A stretch of DNA of 8,410 bases. Source: an uncultured Gemmataceae bacterium. GTDB taxonomy: Bacteria > Planctomycetota > Planctomycetia > Gemmatales > Gemmataceae. How positions within the stretch are numbered: position 1 is the first letter of the stretch; each line of letters opens with the position of its first letter. Below are positions 1 to 7,643 of this stretch, piece after piece. The notes beneath the pieces were generated by a model. It was not told the DNA's origin. It saw nothing but the letters and a program-made list of their open reading frames with translations, and ran no database searches. The stretch covers positions 1-8,410 of the forward strand of contig CAKZUU010000086.1 in NCBI GenBank assembly GCA_937922175.1, written 5' to 3'. The translations under genes and the position numbers were made by a program.

Positions 1-1
1 C

Positions 2-631
2 TTGGCACGATGGGACCACTGCCGACGCAGCTTCTTCGCCCGATAACGAGATTCGACGGTACAGGTCATCCACGATCCAGTGAAACGCGGTTAAATGCAG
101 TGACTCCACCAGCCCCATGTCATTCAAGGGAACGTGAAACGACTGATCGGCGAGGGCGCGCAATTGACCCCCATCAAACCCCGTACAGCCGAATGTTTTT
201 AGCCCACGTCGCTTGGCCCATTCGACAGCTCGCAACACATTTCTACTGTTGCCCGAACCGCTGATGGCAATGAGCAGATCGCCGGGTTCCGCGAGGTTCT
301 TCAATTGTTCAACGAAGACCCGCTCAAACCCCTCATCATTGGCCCAGGCCAATATGTACGGAGTGTTATCCGTCAAGCTGAGGATTCGCAGCCGACGTTT
401 GTCGTCGTTGTCGAAATCCTCGCGTCGCAGGGTTCCCTTGCCAAGGTCCTCGCACAGATGCGAGGCATTGGAACCGCTCCCGCCGTTGCCGATCACAAAT
501 ACCGTTCGCCCGGTGCGGTAGCAATCAAAGATGGCGTTCGCCAACGTTTCGATCTCCACCGGGTTCAATCGCAACAATTCTTGGCCCGCACGCTCCAGAA
601 AGCTCCGAGCACTCAAATTCACTCCCAGCAT
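2..631 (-). CDS. SIS-domain sugar-phosphate isomerase, GmhA-like (3' end outside the window)
   Basis: Reading the minus strand from the ATG at 631-629 gives 210 uninterrupted codons to the window edge; the stop lies outside. The protein is a single SIS (sugar isomerase) domain. The phosphosugar-binding loop VIGNGGSGSNASH is at residues 46-58, followed by EDLGKGT (61-67). A second loop, ISGSGNSRNV, at 123-132 is the classic serine-rich SIS loop. The C-terminal helix ESLHLTAFH (176-184) carries two histidines. This matches the family of D-sedoheptulose-7-phosphate isomerases, which make the precursor of ADP-heptose and related surface sugars in the cytoplasm. E. coli GmhA is about 192 residues, so the protein is nearly complete here. 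An AGGA at 643-640, eight bases before the ATG, supports the start, and no other start codon was seen upstream in frame. A DiaA-like or other SIS role cannot be excluded, so no gene symbol is given. It is transcribed away from the aminotransferase at 1813. Confidence 0.88.
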   Translation of the reverse strand, partial: MLGVNLSARSFLERAGQELLRLNPVEIETLANAIFDCYRTGRTVFVIGNGGSGSNASHLCEDLGKGTLRREDFDNDDKRRLRILSLTDNTPYILAWANDEGFERVFVEQLKNLAEPGDLLIAISGSGNSRNVLRAVEWAKRRGLKTFGCTGFDGGQLRALADQSFHVPLNDMGLVESLHLTAFHWIVDDLYRRISLSGEEAASAVVPSCQ

Positions 632-662
632 TGGTCGAGTCCTATAGTGACCTTTCTCCGGT

Positions 663-690
663 ACTGTACCAGAGTCAGCGAGACAAACAA
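663..690 (-). promoter_or_regulatory. Possible promoter of the SIS isomerase gene
   Basis: On the minus strand, TTGTTT (690-685) and TACAGT (668-663) are separated by 16 bases. This would start RNA near 656 and leave a leader of about 25 bases before the ATG at 631. The match to sigma70 consensus is weak (3/6 and 4/6). The -10 element lies inside an 11-base palindrome, GGTACTGTACC (660-670), which could be an operator or chance. Confidence 0.2.
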
Positions 691-960
691 GAAACACACT
701 TGATCCAACGCCATAGGTGTGACACGCCCGCACCCCCCCGAAGTCGGAGTGGCTCCCCCATTGTCGCGGAGTCGCCCGTGGGGGACAATCCCCAGAATCC
801 CGCAGCGAAGTCTTGAGGCGGTCGAATTGGACTCGAGCAAGGGAACCGAAATCACGCCCGGAATCGGGCAATGAAGCTGGGCCTGCACCGGGTAAGTGAT
901 CTCGACCTGAATTCGCCACATCGAACGGAACAGCCGGCTCTCCTCCTCCGCCATGCCAAC

Positions 961-995
961 GGAGTTGAACCGGTCGAGTGTGGACCGGTCCCTCC
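961..995. other. Inverted repeat / stem-loop in the gap
   Basis: ACCGGTC (969-975) and GACCGGT (983-989) are perfect reverse complements around a 7-base loop. GGAG (961-964) and CTCC (992-995) can extend the stem across a small internal loop. No U-run follows on either strand, so it does not look like an intrinsic terminator. Role unknown. Confidence 0.35.
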
Positions 996-1459
996 GAGCA
1001 AAAGTCCTCACGAAAACCAACCCTGGCGCGGCAGGAGGACAGTTTCCACCTTTCTCTCTTGCGATTGAGTTTCAGAGCGGAAGGGGCGCAAACGCCTGCG
1101 ACCGGCACAAGGATGACGTGCAGACCCAGGGTGTCGAGATCCAAGAGGGAGTTCCGGCCTATCGTTCCAAGGGTGTCGGGATTGATCGGATGGGGAAAGG
1201 TTGGTTCGACAACAGGGGGTCGTCATTGTGATTGGATACTAATTCGAGACGAACTGCACCCGTATGGTGGACAAATTAACCCGAAGCTGTTAGTCGATGA
1301 TGTTATTGTTGAGGATCGGCGAGCGAGCAAGTGTAGGGATGAACGGAGAAAGGCCAGCGAAAGCGGATGGTGGGTTATGATGGTAATATGCAGGTTCGGA
1401 TCAGGAGATAGATATCATCCCGGAAACGGTGATAGGAGTCGGGCAATGGGGCGGTAGGT

Positions 1460-1489
1460 ACCGGTATGCGGGGTGTATGTCCGCACGGT
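1460..1489. other. Bulged stem-loop in the gap
   Basis: TGCGG (1467-1471) pairs with CCGCA (1481-1485) around a 9-base loop. The stem continues outward as ACCG (1460-1463) with CGGT (1486-1489) across a 3-base bulge at 1464-1466. That is nine pairs in total. No run of T follows. Function unknown. Confidence 0.3.
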
Positions 1490-1753
1490 GCATATTACTC
1501 GGGGTCAGAAAATGATAACAACGTGTGGGCCGTATTTCATGATGAACGTTGGGATCGCCAGGCGACTTGGCGAAGGTCGACGAATCGGCGCGGTTGTTGA
1601 GTGATGGGCGGGAACGGTTGTTGTCGGCCCTGGCGACGCAAACAGGTTGGGGAAAATCCGGTAGCTCCCGATTGAACGGGCGCATGGTGTCGGCGAGATC
1701 GACTCGAGCACGACTTTGCAGCGAGGTGCCGTCCAGTACGTCCTCCTGGAAGT

Positions 1754-1759
1754 TATAAT
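1754..1759 (+). promoter_or_regulatory. Likely -10 box of the aminotransferase promoter
   Basis: A perfect TATAAT lies at 1754-1759. It would start RNA around 1766 and give a leader of about 47 bases before the ATG at 1813. No good -35 hexamer sits 16-18 bases upstream (the sequence there is near GTCCAG), so the promoter may need an activator or may be chance. Confidence 0.4.
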
Positions 1760-1812
1760 TCTGGTGTCGAAGCGCATCGAGAGATCGGCATGGACACGTG
1801 CGGAGGAGAGAC

Positions 1813-3153
1813 ATGTGGCTGTTCGATGACCGAATCGTCCCGGAATTGCGCACGTCGTTACCAGGACCACGCGCGGCGGAATTGTTGCGGCAAGATCAAC
1901 AGTTTGTCTCGCCGTCGTATACCCGAGTTTATCCCTTGGTCGTCGAGAGAGGGAGCGGTTGTGTCATCGAAGACGTAGATGGGAATTTGTTTTTGGACTT
2001 CACGGCCGGCATCGCCGTTGCTGCGACAGGACATTGTCATCCGGAAGTGGTGGCGGCGATCCGGGATCAAGCAGGAAAGCTGCTGCACATGTCAGGGACC
2101 GACTTTTATTACGAACCACAGATCACTTTGGCTCGGCGGTTGTCGGAGACAGCCCCAGGCCGGTCGGCGAAGCGTGTTTTTTTCACCAATAGCGGGGCGG
2201 AAGCTCTCGAGGCCGCCCTGAAATTGGCACGTTGGCACACTCGCCGCTCCCGGGTCATCGCGTTTTTCGGGGCGTTTCATGGACGTACCTATGGGGCGAT
2301 GTCCTTGTCCGGGTCGAAGCTGGTTCATCGCCGCGGCTTTTCACCTCTGGTCCCGGACATTCATCATGTCGCCTTTCCACAGTCGGGGGATGGTTCAGGG
2401 TACGAGTCGGTACGAGGATTAGAGAATACCATTCTCAAACGCATCGCACCGCCGGAAGAAGTCGCTGCCATCTTCGTCGAGCCGATCCAGGGAGAGGGAG
2501 GCTACCGCGTGGCCCCGCCCGAATTTCTGCCGGCATTGCGCGAATTGTGCGACCGCTACGGGATTTTGCTGGTGGTGGATGAAGTGCAAAGCGGCATGGG
2601 TCGGACAGGCAAACTGTACGCCTTTGAACATTGGGGGATCGAGCCGGACATTATTTGCGTCGCCAAGGGAATCGCCAGCGGGATGCCGTTGGGGGCAATC
2701 ATCGCTCGTGACACGGTGATGGATTGGCCGCCGGGCAGCCATGCCAGCACGTTCGGTGGCAATCCAGTGAGCTGTCGGGCAGCCCTTGTGACATTCGACC
2801 TGCTGCAACGAGAGTACATGGCCAATGCTGCCCAGCGCGGGGACCAGCTCCGTGAGGGACTGCTGAGATTGACGCGGCGGGTCGATTGCTTGGGCGAGGT
2901 GCGCGGCTTAGGGCTGATGATGGCCGTCGATGTCGTGCGCGGTGGCGAACCGGACCCCGTTTGCCGGGATGAGTTGATTCAAGCAGCATTTCGACGGGGG
3001 TTACTGCTCCTTGGTTGTGGCGAGAACTCGATCCGCTTTTGCCCGCCTCTGTGTGTCTCCCCCGATCAGGTGGACACTGCCTTGAGTCTCTTGTGCGAGG
3101 CGATTGGGGATGTGACCCGGGGGGAAGCCCATTTGAAGGCGGCGTCAGCATGA
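1813..3153 (+). CDS. Class III PLP-dependent aminotransferase (GABA/acetylornithine type)
   Basis: This 446-residue cytoplasmic enzyme moves an amino group between an amine or amino acid and a 2-oxo acid using pyridoxal phosphate. The fold-type-I class III signature is complete. SGAEA is at 127-131 and FHGR at 155-158, where the aromatic ring and loop hold the cofactor. EPIQGEGG is at 223-230. VDEVQSGMGRTG at 255-266 has D256 as the expected ligand of the pyridine nitrogen. K285 in AKGIASGMPLG is the expected Schiff-base lysine, and TFGGNP at 313-318 binds the cofactor phosphate. The start is chosen at ATG 1813 because GGAGGAG (1802-1808) sits just upstream; an in-frame GTG at 1798 would overlap that site. 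The N-terminal part, a PGP motif (17-19) followed by an ERG...DVDGN stretch, resembles 4-aminobutyrate aminotransferases, including archaeal ones. Substrate cannot be fixed: GABA, acetylornithine, ornithine, or a racemase-type activity known in archaeal relatives are all possible. No arginine or GABA pathway gene is adjacent, and it appears monocistronic. Confidence 0.93.
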   Translation: MWLFDDRIVPELRTSLPGPRAAELLRQDQQFVSPSYTRVYPLVVERGSGCVIEDVDGNLFLDFTAGIAVAATGHCHPEVVAAIRDQAGKLLHMSGTDFYYEPQITLARRLSETAPGRSAKRVFFTNSGAEALEAALKLARWHTRRSRVIAFFGAFHGRTYGAMSLSGSKLVHRRGFSPLVPDIHHVAFPQSGDGSGYESVRGLENTILKRIAPPEEVAAIFVEPIQGEGGYRVAPPEFLPALRELCDRYGILLVVDEVQSGMGRTGKLYAFEHWGIEPDIICVAKGIASGMPLGAIIARDTVMDWPPGSHASTFGGNPVSCRAALVTFDLLQREYMANAAQRGDQLREGLLRLTRRVDCLGEVRGLGLMMAVDVVRGGEPDPVCRDELIQAAFRRGLLLLGCGENSIRFCPPLCVSPDQVDTALSLLCEAIGDVTRGEAHLKAASA

Positions 3154-3222
3154 CTCTGGCTCGCCGGACGGTAAATCGATCCAGCCCACGGACGATTTTT
3201 CTGCCAACGCCTCGTCAAGGGG

Positions 3223-3250
3223 TTGACGCGTCTGGTGGGCCCTTCACAAT
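3223..3250 (+). promoter_or_regulatory. Probable sigma70-like promoter of the secreted-protein operon
   Basis: TTGACG (3223-3228, 5/6 to consensus) and CACAAT (3245-3250, 4/6) are 16 bases apart. RNA would start near 3257, giving a leader of about 30 bases before the ATG at 3288. The 134-base gap after the aminotransferase stop makes separate transcription of the next two genes likely. A short AT-rich inverted repeat (AAATCG 3173-3178 / CGATTT 3193-3198, running into T5) just before it could weakly terminate the upstream transcript. Confidence 0.45.
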
Positions 3251-3287
3251 GAAAAAACCAATCTGAATTTCATGTGGGCACGGCACC

Positions 3288-6200
3288 ATGGACAAACGAT
3301 TTCTCCGTTGGGCTTGTCTTGTCGTGATCTTCATCCCTCGGGCGGTGGTGTCGGCGGACGAACCGCATTTGGAATTGATTCGAGGGCTGCGAGCGTCGGG
3401 CGAGCCGGAATTGGCTCTCCGCTATATCGAACAGCGGTTGCCCAAGGATTTACCCGAAGCGACTCGACGCGAGATCGCGCTCGAATTGGCCCGTGTCCGG
3501 GTGGATTTAGCTCAAGACGAGCCGGAGCTTTCGAAGCGGCGGGTGCTCCATGCTCAAGCTCGGGCCGAGTTTGAAAAGTTTCTTATTTCCAGGCCGGATG
3601 ATCCGCAGACGGCTCAAGTCCGCTTTGAATTGGCGCGACTCGTCGCAGCCCAAGGTCGGGAGGCGATGAATCGCTCCCGGCGACTGGAAGGAGCCGCCCA
3701 GGCTCAGGCGATCGTGGAAGCCCGATTGGCTTACCAATCGGCGACGACGCAACTGGAAGCCGTTGGCAAACAACTGGCCGAGCAAACGCAGAAGCTGGCG
3801 GAGCCGAAAACGGCGGCCGAGGCGGCCCAACTTCGAGAGGCCGTTCAAAGTTGGTACAAAGCCGAATTGGAAGAGGGGATGATCCGCTTCTACCATGCCG
3901 TGACCTACTCCGCCGATTCCGGCGAGATTCAATCGCGCGCGAAACTGATGTCGGCGGCGATGGCCACCTTTACTCGTCTTGCTCAGCGCGATCCCAAGCA
4001 TCCGCTGTGCGGGTTGGCGAAAGCATGGCTGGGGCGCTGCTACTTTGAGAACGACGACTTCAGCAAGGCAACCGCCACCTTCGACGAGATCCAGGCGGAA
4101 CGGGGTGTCCATGCCAACGATGCCAAGCGAGTGGCGGCGTACTTCCGGATCCTCATGGTACGAAAACAAGGCGTGGATCTGTTGAAACAGGCCTCCATGC
4201 TCCAATCCTGGTTGGAACGATACCGGGCTTACCTCAAGACTCCCGAAGGATGCGGTGCCCGGTATTTCCTCGCCGACACCTTGGAGCGTATCGCCTATGA
4301 TCCGCAACGGGGCGGAGTCAAACTCGATGATCGAGGGCGTCCTCTCAGCGTCAACGCGGAGGCGGCAGCGCGGCTGAGAGAGGCGGAACGCCTGCTCCGC
4401 GCTCTGACGGAATTTGACAACGACTTCACCGAACGAGCCGCCTCGAAACGCATGCGCTTGCTGCTGGCAATCGCCATCCGCGAGACGCCCGAGCGGAATC
4501 CGGAAAAAGTCAACTCCTTTGAAAAATGCTATCTGCTGGCTCTCCTTGAGGTGGCAGAACTGAATGAAGATCTGAAAAATCCCGAAATTACCGAGGATCC
4601 CGAGCGGGTGGCCGAGATTCGCCGCCAGCGATACCAACGTGCGGCTCGGGCATTGGATCATGGCTTGTCGTTGGTCAAGCCGTCGGACCCGCCCCGGGAA
4701 GTTCAGGATGCGGAGTTGCTCCAGGTCTACGCTCATCTCATCGGCGGCAACCCGACGCAAGCGGCCGATTTGGGGGAGAAGCTCGCCCAGAAGCTAATTC
4801 GCTCCGGACGGGGCGCGATCCCCGCGTTGTATGCCGTCCAAGCCCACCGTCGGCTCATGCTCGTCGCCAAAACCGAAAGCGACAACCCGGTGCAAACAGC
4901 GGAGCATCATTGGCAACAGATTCTCCGGTTGGTCAACTGGATGGAAACAACCTGGCCCTCCGAAGAGGCCACTGATTCGGCTCGCCATCTGCTCGGCTCG
5001 GTGCATTTGGCCGAAGGACGACCGCTTCTCGCCTTGGAAACATGGGATCGCGTGACGGCCGACTACCCGTATCTTTTTGCCCTCCGTGGCGAGCAGGGTG
5101 CGGCTTGCTTCCAACTTCTACGCCTCATGGATGTCCCCGCCCCAACCCGGCAATTGTGGGGAAGTAAAGTCATCCAACTGTTGGAGACGATCCCGCGCCC
5201 CGACTCCTCCGCCGACTCCGAAGTCCTCGCCGCTTATTGCCAAGCCCGCATTCAGTTGGGCTACCTGTTGTTGCAACAAGGTCAGGATGACGCGCGGATC
5301 GAAAAATTGGGCCGAGAGATCGTCGATTCGCTGAGCCAATTCCGCGTTGGGTCGAAAGAGAACGAAATCCGTTCTCAAGCGGAGACGCTTTGGCTCTACG
5401 GCGTTCGGGGCCGCGTGGCTCAACAGGTGCAAGCGCGGCAATATGCGGCGGCCGCCGAACTGTTTCTCCCCGCCCTCGAACGTGTGAAAAAGATGTCCCC
5501 CGACCAAGACCCCTCGGGTCGATTGCCCAAGGCGGCGGCCGACTTTTTGCAACTCGCTCTCCGCAGCAGCATTCAAGAGGGAAATATCGATCGGGCCGAG
5601 GAGATCTGGCAGGTTCTCAGCAACTTAGATACCGGGGAACAGTCCACTCCCCTCGTCGCCGTCTTGCGCGACTTCCAGGTGCAGATCCGCGAAATGAAAC
5701 GACTCGATCAACAAGCATCGAACGAGGCTGTTGATCGGTACGCCCGCTTCCTCGAATCCATGGCAAAAAAAACCAACCTCGGTCCGGAGGCGAAAATCCT
5801 CCTGGCTCAAGGCTTCTCGGGTCTGGATAGACCGGCACGCGGGCTGGAACTGATCCGTTCGATCCCGGCTCCCCCGATGGATCGCCCTCATCGTCCGCCG
5901 ATGCCTTCCACGGATCCAGGGAATGACAAAGACTCTTCGGACGACCCCGAAGCGAAAACGAAACTGGAAGCCGCCAAGAACGACGAAAACGCCCTTCGCC
6001 TTTATCGCTTTGCCCAATTGACCGAAGTGCGCTTGCTGCGCCAGTCGGCTCGACTGGCCGATTCAAATCAAGCCAAGGCCCAATTCGCCTTCGAGGTGGA
6101 GAAGAAACTCGACGAAATGATCGGTACACCCAATCGTCCCGGCTGGGCCTTCAACAGCTTGGAGGTGCGACGAGAAAGGATCTTTCTCCTCGAAGACTTG

Positions 6201-6575
6201 GGCAAGTATCGCGCCGCGATGGATGCCTGGGTGGCCATGCAAAAACCGTTCGCCAAGTTCAACAACCCTCCCAAAGACGACCGAGAGACTCGTATGCGGA
6301 CCGCGTACTACGAGGTCCGTTTCTACATGACTCGCCTCGTCTGGATGAGCAAACAGAACATTGCCGACCCCTCCCGACGAGAGGCCGAAATCCGCAAACT
6401 CGCCGAACAAATCGTCGAACAAGAACGCGATCCGCGAACGGCTGACTTCGGCGGACCCTCGGTCCGCTTGCTGTACCAGAACTGGTTGGCCGATGAACCA
6501 GAGTTAATGAAAGCGTACCTGGCGGCCGGCGGGAAACTGTTTCACCCCTCGCCGAACTCAAGCTCAAATCCGTGA
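3288..6575 (+). CDS. Large secreted tetratricopeptide-type helical-repeat protein
   Basis: This 1095-residue protein begins with a clear signal peptide: a basic start (MDKRFLR), a hydrophobic core, and VSA before a likely cut after residue 23. It therefore acts outside the cytoplasm. The rest is almost entirely amphipathic helices. TPR-like units are readable at about 241-271 (A..LG..Y...D...A...F pattern), 566-593, 648-681, 838-863 and 960-991. A likely coiled coil rich in Ala, Gln and Glu spans about 138-188. A Pro/Asp/Lys-rich flexible linker at about 862-898 separates the C-terminal helices. I see no catalytic motif and no further membrane segment. The likely role is a periplasmic or envelope protein-protein scaffold, which is inference. 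The ATG at 3288 has no convincing Shine-Dalgarno sequence (preceding bases GGGCACGGCACC), but the signal peptide supports it. It is followed after 15 bases by a second secreted protein, so the two are probably co-transcribed partners. The specific function is unknown. Confidence 0.88.
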   Translation: MDKRFLRWACLVVIFIPRAVVSADEPHLELIRGLRASGEPELALRYIEQRLPKDLPEATRREIALELARVRVDLAQDEPELSKRRVLHAQARAEFEKFLISRPDDPQTAQVRFELARLVAAQGREAMNRSRRLEGAAQAQAIVEARLAYQSATTQLEAVGKQLAEQTQKLAEPKTAAEAAQLREAVQSWYKAELEEGMIRFYHAVTYSADSGEIQSRAKLMSAAMATFTRLAQRDPKHPLCGLAKAWLGRCYFENDDFSKATATFDEIQAERGVHANDAKRVAAYFRILMVRKQGVDLLKQASMLQSWLERYRAYLKTPEGCGARYFLADTLERIAYDPQRGGVKLDDRGRPLSVNAEAAARLREAERLLRALTEFDNDFTERAASKRMRLLLAIAIRETPERNPEKVNSFEKCYLLALLEVAELNEDLKNPEITEDPERVAEIRRQRYQRAARALDHGLSLVKPSDPPREVQDAELLQVYAHLIGGNPTQAADLGEKLAQKLIRSGRGAIPALYAVQAHRRLMLVAKTESDNPVQTAEHHWQQILRLVNWMETTWPSEEATDSARHLLGSVHLAEGRPLLALETWDRVTADYPYLFALRGEQGAACFQLLRLMDVPAPTRQLWGSKVIQLLETIPRPDSSADSEVLAAYCQARIQLGYLLLQQGQDDARIEKLGREIVDSLSQFRVGSKENEIRSQAETLWLYGVRGRVAQQVQARQYAAAAELFLPALERVKKMSPDQDPSGRLPKAAADFLQLALRSSIQEGNIDRAEEIWQVLSNLDTGEQSTPLVAVLRDFQVQIREMKRLDQQASNEAVDRYARFLESMAKKTNLGPEAKILLAQGFSGLDRPARGLELIRSIPAPPMDRPHRPPMPSTDPGNDKDSSDDPEAKTKLEAAKNDENALRLYRFAQLTEVRLLRQSARLADSNQAKAQFAFEVEKKLDEMIGTPNRPGWAFNSLEVRRERIFLLEDLGKYRAAMDAWVAMQKPFAKFNNPPKDDRETRMRTAYYEVRFYMTRLVWMSKQNIADPSRREAEIRKLAEQIVEQERDPRTADFGGPSVRLLYQNWLADEPELMKAYLAAGGKLFHPSPNSSSNP

Positions 6576-6590
6576 TGGAGGTCATCCCTC

Positions 6591-7643
6591 GTGCGTCGAT
6601 TCGCGTGGCTAACGCTGCTTCTACTCCCTCCGAGTCTTCCAAGTCAGACCCGTGACGTGGTCTACTATTTCGATCGGGCCAGCAAGTCGGAAAAGCTCGC
6701 GGCCTTCGAGGGCAGCGTGGTTGAGGAAACCGTCAATGGCGTCAAGGTGAAGCCATCCGTCGGACCCGAGCGGTTCTTCAGCGTTCTCGAACTGGTCGAT
6801 GTCTCTTACGCTCTGCCCCGTACGTCGGAATTGAAGTTTCAAACGATCACTCTGGCCGAAGCCGCCGTTCGAGCCGGGACGGCAGATCGCCCGAGATTGG
6901 AACAGTTGCTCCGCGACTATCTCGCTCTTATCGATCATTTACGTGACGCCAAAACGGCCAGTCTGCGCCGTCACGTCGCTTTCCGCATCGCCTGCTTGAA
7001 GGCCCAACTCGCCGAATCCGTCGAGCAACTTCAGGACGCCGTCAATACTTTGGCCAAGTTACGCACCGATCTTCTGGAGAGTTGGCAACTCATCCCCGCC
7101 GCCCGACTCCACGCTCAACTTCTGCTGGACCTGGCACGCACCGCCGACGCCCTCGAAGTCATGGATGCCGCCAGTCGTACCCCCCGGTTGAGCCGGGATG
7201 TCAAACGTGAACTAGGCCTTGATGTCATCGACTTGATGCTTCGTTGTCAACAGCATCGTGATGCTGAGGCTCGCATCGCCGATGAATTATCCGATCTGCC
7301 GAACGATCATGACTTGCATCCGGTGTTGAATCTCTATCAAGTCGCGGCACGAAATTGGACGTCACCTTTGGAAGACCTGATCGGTAAAGTGAACCAAACG
7401 ATGGCTCAATCACAGTCCACGGCGATCAAAGCTGTGGGCTACAATCTCCTTGGTCATATCTATTCGTCAAGGAACCGCCTCGAGGACGCCCTGTGGTCGT
7501 ACTTGTGGGTCGACGTTGTCTACTATCAGGATCGCCGCGAACGCATCAAAGCCTTGGAACGTCTGGTCAGTGTCTTTACCGAACTGAAAGACGAAGCCCG
7601 AGCGGAAAGGTATCGTGACAAGCTTCGTTCGCTGCGGCAATGA
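6591..7643 (+). CDS. Secreted protein with short N-terminal beta domain and helical repeats
   Basis: This 350-residue protein starts at GTG 6591, backed by GGAGGT at 6577-6582 with an 8-base spacer. The ATG at 6575 that overlaps the previous stop is in another frame. Residues 1-19 form a signal peptide (MRRFAWLTLLLLPPSLPS, cut near Q19). Residues about 21-75 look like a small beta-barrel: VVYYFDR, then FEGSVVEETVNGVKVKP (39-55), then FFSVLELVDVSY (62-73). This pattern occurs in many planctomycete secreted proteins and may be a binding module. From about 85 onward it is all helix. A readable TPR pair lies at 283-345 (GYNLLGHIYSSRNRLEDAL, then an ALERL...YRDKL helix pair). There is no lipobox cysteine and no catalytic motif. 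The 15-base gap to the upstream giant TPR gene implies one operon and probably one complex. In related genomes such pairs can sit near ExbB/ExbD transport genes, but none is visible here. Function unknown. Confidence 0.86.
   Translation: MRRFAWLTLLLLPPSLPSQTRDVVYYFDRASKSEKLAAFEGSVVEETVNGVKVKPSVGPERFFSVLELVDVSYALPRTSELKFQTITLAEAAVRAGTADRPRLEQLLRDYLALIDHLRDAKTASLRRHVAFRIACLKAQLAESVEQLQDAVNTLAKLRTDLLESWQLIPAARLHAQLLLDLARTADALEVMDAASRTPRLSRDVKRELGLDVIDLMLRCQQHRDAEARIADELSDLPNDHDLHPVLNLYQVAARNWTSPLEDLIGKVNQTMAQSQSTAIKAVGYNLLGHIYSSRNRLEDALWSYLWVDVVYYQDRRERIKALERLVSVFTELKDEARAERYRDKLRSLRQ

Larger units (their letters stand above)
632..1812. other. Gene-poor interval with inverted repeats
   Basis: Nearly 1.2 kb lie between the divergent isomerase and aminotransferase genes. 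The short open frames here on both strands (for example 619-1020 minus, 953-1231 plus, 978-1457 plus and 1401-1870 minus) give arginine-, serine- and proline-rich translations with no recognisable motif or convincing ribosome binding site, so I do not call them genes. I looked for tRNA, tmRNA, RNase P RNA and SRP RNA signatures and found none. The interval holds several inverted repeats: TCCCCC/GGGGGA at 754-785, a perfect 7-base stem near 969-989, and a bulged 9-pair stem at 1460-1489. It also has a run of seven C at 733-739. The right end holds the likely promoter of the aminotransferase. It may hide an unrecognised RNA gene or be decayed sequence. Confidence 0.5.

Noticed and set aside
619..1020. 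A 133-codon minus-strand frame overlapping the start of the isomerase gene
   Set aside because: The translation shows no family motif and is mixed in composition; it overlaps the start of the better supported isomerase in another frame.
978..1457. A 159-codon plus-strand frame in the gap
   Set aside because: Arginine- and serine-rich translation without motifs; overlapping frames of similar length in other phases suggest chance openness.
830..1710. The 10-mer GACTCGAGCA present at 830-839 and 1701-1710
   Set aside because: One shared 10-mer within about a kilobase is expected by chance.
1401..1870. Two overlapping minus-strand frames (150 and 121 codons) upstream of the aminotransferase
   Set aside because: They run into the true aminotransferase start on the opposite strand and have no recognisable protein character.
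3173..3200. Possible terminator AAATCG/CGATTT followed by TTTTT after the aminotransferase
   Set aside because: The stem has only six mostly A-T pairs with a 14-base loop, and the T-run is partly inside the stem, so it is too weak to call alone.
3507..4760. A 417-codon open frame on the minus strand
   Set aside because: It lies wholly antisense to the large secreted TPR protein, its translation has no recognisable domain, and it arises from codon bias of the sense gene.
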